DNA of 8,419 nucleotides from Eubacterium sp. UBA3720 (lineage in GTDB: Bacteria > Bacillota > Clostridia > Lachnospirales > Lachnospiraceae): NCBI GenBank assembly GCA_002371335.1, contig DFHP01000193.1, positions 1 to 8,419 of the forward strand. The letters run 5' to 3'. A model generated the notes under the pieces. That model did no database searches. It was not told the origin of the DNA and saw only the letters and a list, made by a program, of their open reading frames with translations. A program made the translations under genes and the position numbers. Shown piece after piece: positions 7,220 through 8,419 of this stretch (positions are counted from its first letter, which is position 1; each line of letters starts with the position of its first letter).

Positions 7220-7241
7220 GTGTTTTTGATCAAAAAAACAC
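7220..7241. promoter_or_regulatory. GATC-centred palindrome upstream of the purC promoter
   Basis: GTGTTTTT (7220-7227) and AAAAAAACAC (7232-7241) flank GATC (7228-7231). Apart from two extra A in the right arm, the arms are complementary. It ends 21 bases before the extended -10 at 7263-7271, so it overlaps or abuts the -35 region of the purC promoter, where a regulator could act. It does not match the Bacillus PurR box. Confidence 0.35.
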
Positions 7242-7262
7242 TATACGATATTTGAAGCGGTG

Positions 7263-7271
7263 TGCTATACT
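7263..7271 (+). promoter_or_regulatory. extended -10 promoter of purC
   Basis: TGTGC directly followed by TATACT (7266-7271) is a match to the Gram-positive TRTGn extended -10 element. There is no good -35 hexamer at 16-18 bases, which an extended -10 can tolerate. Transcription should begin near 7278, giving a leader of about 60 bases before the purC start. Confidence 0.65.
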
Positions 7272-7277
7272 AAGGAA

Positions 7278-7304
7278 CATGATTATGATAATGACATAAT
7301 CGTG
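7278..7304 (+). promoter_or_regulatory. hairpin or dyad at the predicted 5' end of purC mRNA
   Basis: CATGATTATG (7278-7287) pairs with CATAATCGTG (7295-7304) over ten positions with one G-U pair, around a seven-base loop ATAATGA. The first base coincides with the expected transcription start, so the message would begin with this stem. It could protect the 5' end from decay or serve as a DNA operator. There is no U-run, so it is not a terminator. Confidence 0.45.
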
Positions 7305-7338
7305 AAAAAAGAATATTTATTCATGCAGGAGGAGCAAA

Positions 7339-8208
7339 ATGAAAGAATATACACCTGTAAAAGAAGGTAAGGTTCGTGAAATCTATGATATCGGCGATAA
7401 TCTGGTCATGGTGGCTACCGACAGAATATCCGCTTTCGATGTCATCCTTAAAAATAAAATCGTAAAGAAGGGCGCTGTTCTCACGCAGATGTCCAGATTC
7501 TGGTTTGATTACACGAATGATATTCTTCCAAATCATATGATAAGCGTTGACACAAAGGATATGCCGGAATTCTTCCGTCAGGAGAGATTTGACGGAAACA
7601 GCATGCTCTGCAAAAAGCTTACGATGCTTCCGATCGAATGCATTGTCCGCGGATATATTACCGGCAGCGGCTGGGCAAGCTACAAAGAGAACGGTACAGT
7701 CTGCGGTATCAGACTTCCGGAGGGACTTCGCCAGTGCGACAAGCTTCCCGAACCGATCTTTACCCCTTCTACTAAAGCAGAGATCGGTGACCATGACGAA
7801 AATATCTCCTTCGAGAAAAGTGTAGAAGTACTCGAGAAGGAATTCCCCGGAAAAGGCCTTGAATATGCCGAAACGATCAGAGACTGTACTATCGCACTCT
7901 ATAAGAAATGTGCCGATTATGCTCTCTCTCATGGAATCATCATCGCCGATACAAAATTTGAATTCGGTATTGACGAAAACGGCCGTGTTATCATAGGTGA
8001 TGAGATGCTCACTCCGGACAGCAGCCGCTTCTGGCCTGTAGAAGGCTATGAGCCGGGTCATGATCAGCCATCGTTCGATAAACAGTTCGTCCGCAACTGG
8101 CTGAAAGCAAATCCGGACAGCGATTATGATCTTCCTCAGGATGTTATTGACAAAACGATCGACAAATATCTGGAAGCATATACGCTCCTCACCGGTAAAG
8201 CACTTTAA
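7339..8208 (+). CDS. purC: phosphoribosylaminoimidazole-succinocarboxamide synthase (SAICAR synthetase)
   Basis: This enzyme joins CAIR and aspartate using ATP in de novo purine synthesis. The 289-residue length matches the longer form of the family (about 290-300, as in fungal Ade1), not the roughly 240-residue Bacillus form. Motifs in order are EGKVREIYD (9-17), ATDRISAFD (26-34), IECIVRGYITGSGW (99-112), the ADTKFEFG segment (203-210) and DEMLTPDSSRFW (221-232). The start is fixed by AGGAGG at 7327-7332, six bases upstream, after an extended -10 promoter. No other purine gene is adjacent, and a terminator follows 148 bases after the stop, so it looks monocistronic. A 352-codon frame on the opposite strand is a shadow of this gene. 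Confidence 0.98.
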   Translation: MKEYTPVKEGKVREIYDIGDNLVMVATDRISAFDVILKNKIVKKGAVLTQMSRFWFDYTNDILPNHMISVDTKDMPEFFRQERFDGNSMLCKKLTMLPIECIVRGYITGSGWASYKENGTVCGIRLPEGLRQCDKLPEPIFTPSTKAEIGDHDENISFEKSVEVLEKEFPGKGLEYAETIRDCTIALYKKCADYALSHGIIIADTKFEFGIDENGRVIIGDEMLTPDSSRFWPVEGYEPGHDQPSFDKQFVRNWLKANPDSDYDLPQDVIDKTIDKYLEAYTLLTGKAL

Positions 8209-8330
8209 GCTGGCAATTGCGAATCCCCTTGCAGTCGGGGAGCGAACCGGACTTTGTGCGCCGCCGCACAGCAGCACAGCTGTTTTCCTTTGTTCGGCGT
8301 GTACATCTCCCGGAAGGTACATGTAATAAG
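8209..8330. repeat. GC-rich, six-frame-open block after purC, candidate dispersed repeat
   Basis: Immediately after the purC stop, the sequence becomes GC-rich, and no stop codon occurs in any of the six frames from about 8211 to 8323. It holds small hairpins: TCCCC/GGGGA (8224-8228 with 8237-8241), TGTGCG/CGCACA (8255-8260 with 8265-8270) and ACAGC/GCTGT (8268-8272 with 8279-8283, then TTT). The last two exclude each other. The translated frames (for example SEPDFVRRRTAAQLF) seem familiar to me from small hypothetical proteins in gut Clostridia, which would be explained by a dispersed repeat. That is recollection, not a search. I see no ribosome binding site that would make it a gene. Confidence 0.5.
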
Positions 8331-8355
8331 AAATGATCGTAATTTCCCATGGCAC

Positions 8356-8400
8356 AAAAAATCCGCCGAAGGCAGTCATAAGCTGCCTCGGCGGATTTTT
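8356..8400. terminator. strong bidirectional intrinsic terminator
   Basis: AAAAATCCGCCGA-A-GGCAG (8356-8374) pairs with CTGCCTCGGCGGATTTTT (8383-8400) across the loop 8375-8382, with one bulged A. It is GC-rich in the stem, with a T-run after it on the plus strand and a matching T-run on the minus strand. It should end purC transcription and could also end a convergent gene entering from the right. Confidence 0.93.
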
Positions 8401-8419
8401 CTATTTGTCTTTTTCTGTT

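Noticed and set aside
8126..8326. 66-codon plus-strand frame overlapping the end of purC
   Set aside because: Out of frame with purC, no ribosome binding site; its tail exists only because the downstream block is open in every frame.
7321..8379. 352-codon open frame on the minus strand opposite purC
   Set aside because: It lies antisense to an unmistakable purC with all family motifs, has no recognisable protein family, and begins inside the terminator hairpin without a ribosome binding site.

Overview
The window looks like a chromosomal housekeeping segment of a low-to-mid GC Gram-positive anaerobe in the Clostridia, most likely Lachnospiraceae. This rests on the protein flavour (CarAB, COG2426-type membrane protein, clostridial flavin reductase family protein), strong AGGAGG-type ribosome binding sites, a tRNA without encoded CCA, and a TRTGn extended -10 promoter. 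No phage, transposase, plasmid or CRISPR genes are visible.

Layout. Everything from 1 to 7090 is read leftwards (minus strand). From the right these are a D-2-hydroxyacid dehydrogenase (6128-7090), a flavin reductase family protein with an unusual basic N-terminal extension (5340-6071), a strong promoter with an A-tract (5268-5296), tRNA-Leu(CAG) (5139-5222), a compact structured leader (5027-5128), carA (3927-5000) overlapping carB (730-3927) by one base, and a small COG2426 membrane protein (243-710). A long nested hairpin (116-237) and a near-perfect palindrome (84-104) follow. The first six codons of another minus-strand gene, with a good ribosome binding site, sit at 1-19. purC (7339-8208) is read rightwards from a divergent intergenic region (7091-7338) that holds an extended -10 promoter, three dyads and an AT-rich candidate minus-strand promoter. 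Right of purC lies a GC-rich block (8209-8330) that has no stop codon in any of its six frames, then a strong bidirectional terminator (8356-8400).

How the genes fit together. CarA and CarB make carbamoyl phosphate for pyrimidine and arginine synthesis. PurC catalyses a middle step of purine synthesis. The tRNA promoter is the only convincing minus-strand promoter between the flavin reductase gene and carA, so carAB may be transcribed as an extension of the tRNA-Leu transcript through a leader that ends in a T7 tract 12 bases before the carA ribosome binding site region. That is the layout of a transcription attenuator, but no PyrR site, T-box or other leader I know was recognised.

The protein-coding genes are ordinary. 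The observations most worth a second look are non-coding: the tRNA-carA leader, the 122-bp nested hairpin at the left end, the six-frame-open block after purC (probably a dispersed repeat), and the hairpin that should sit at the 5' end of the purC message.
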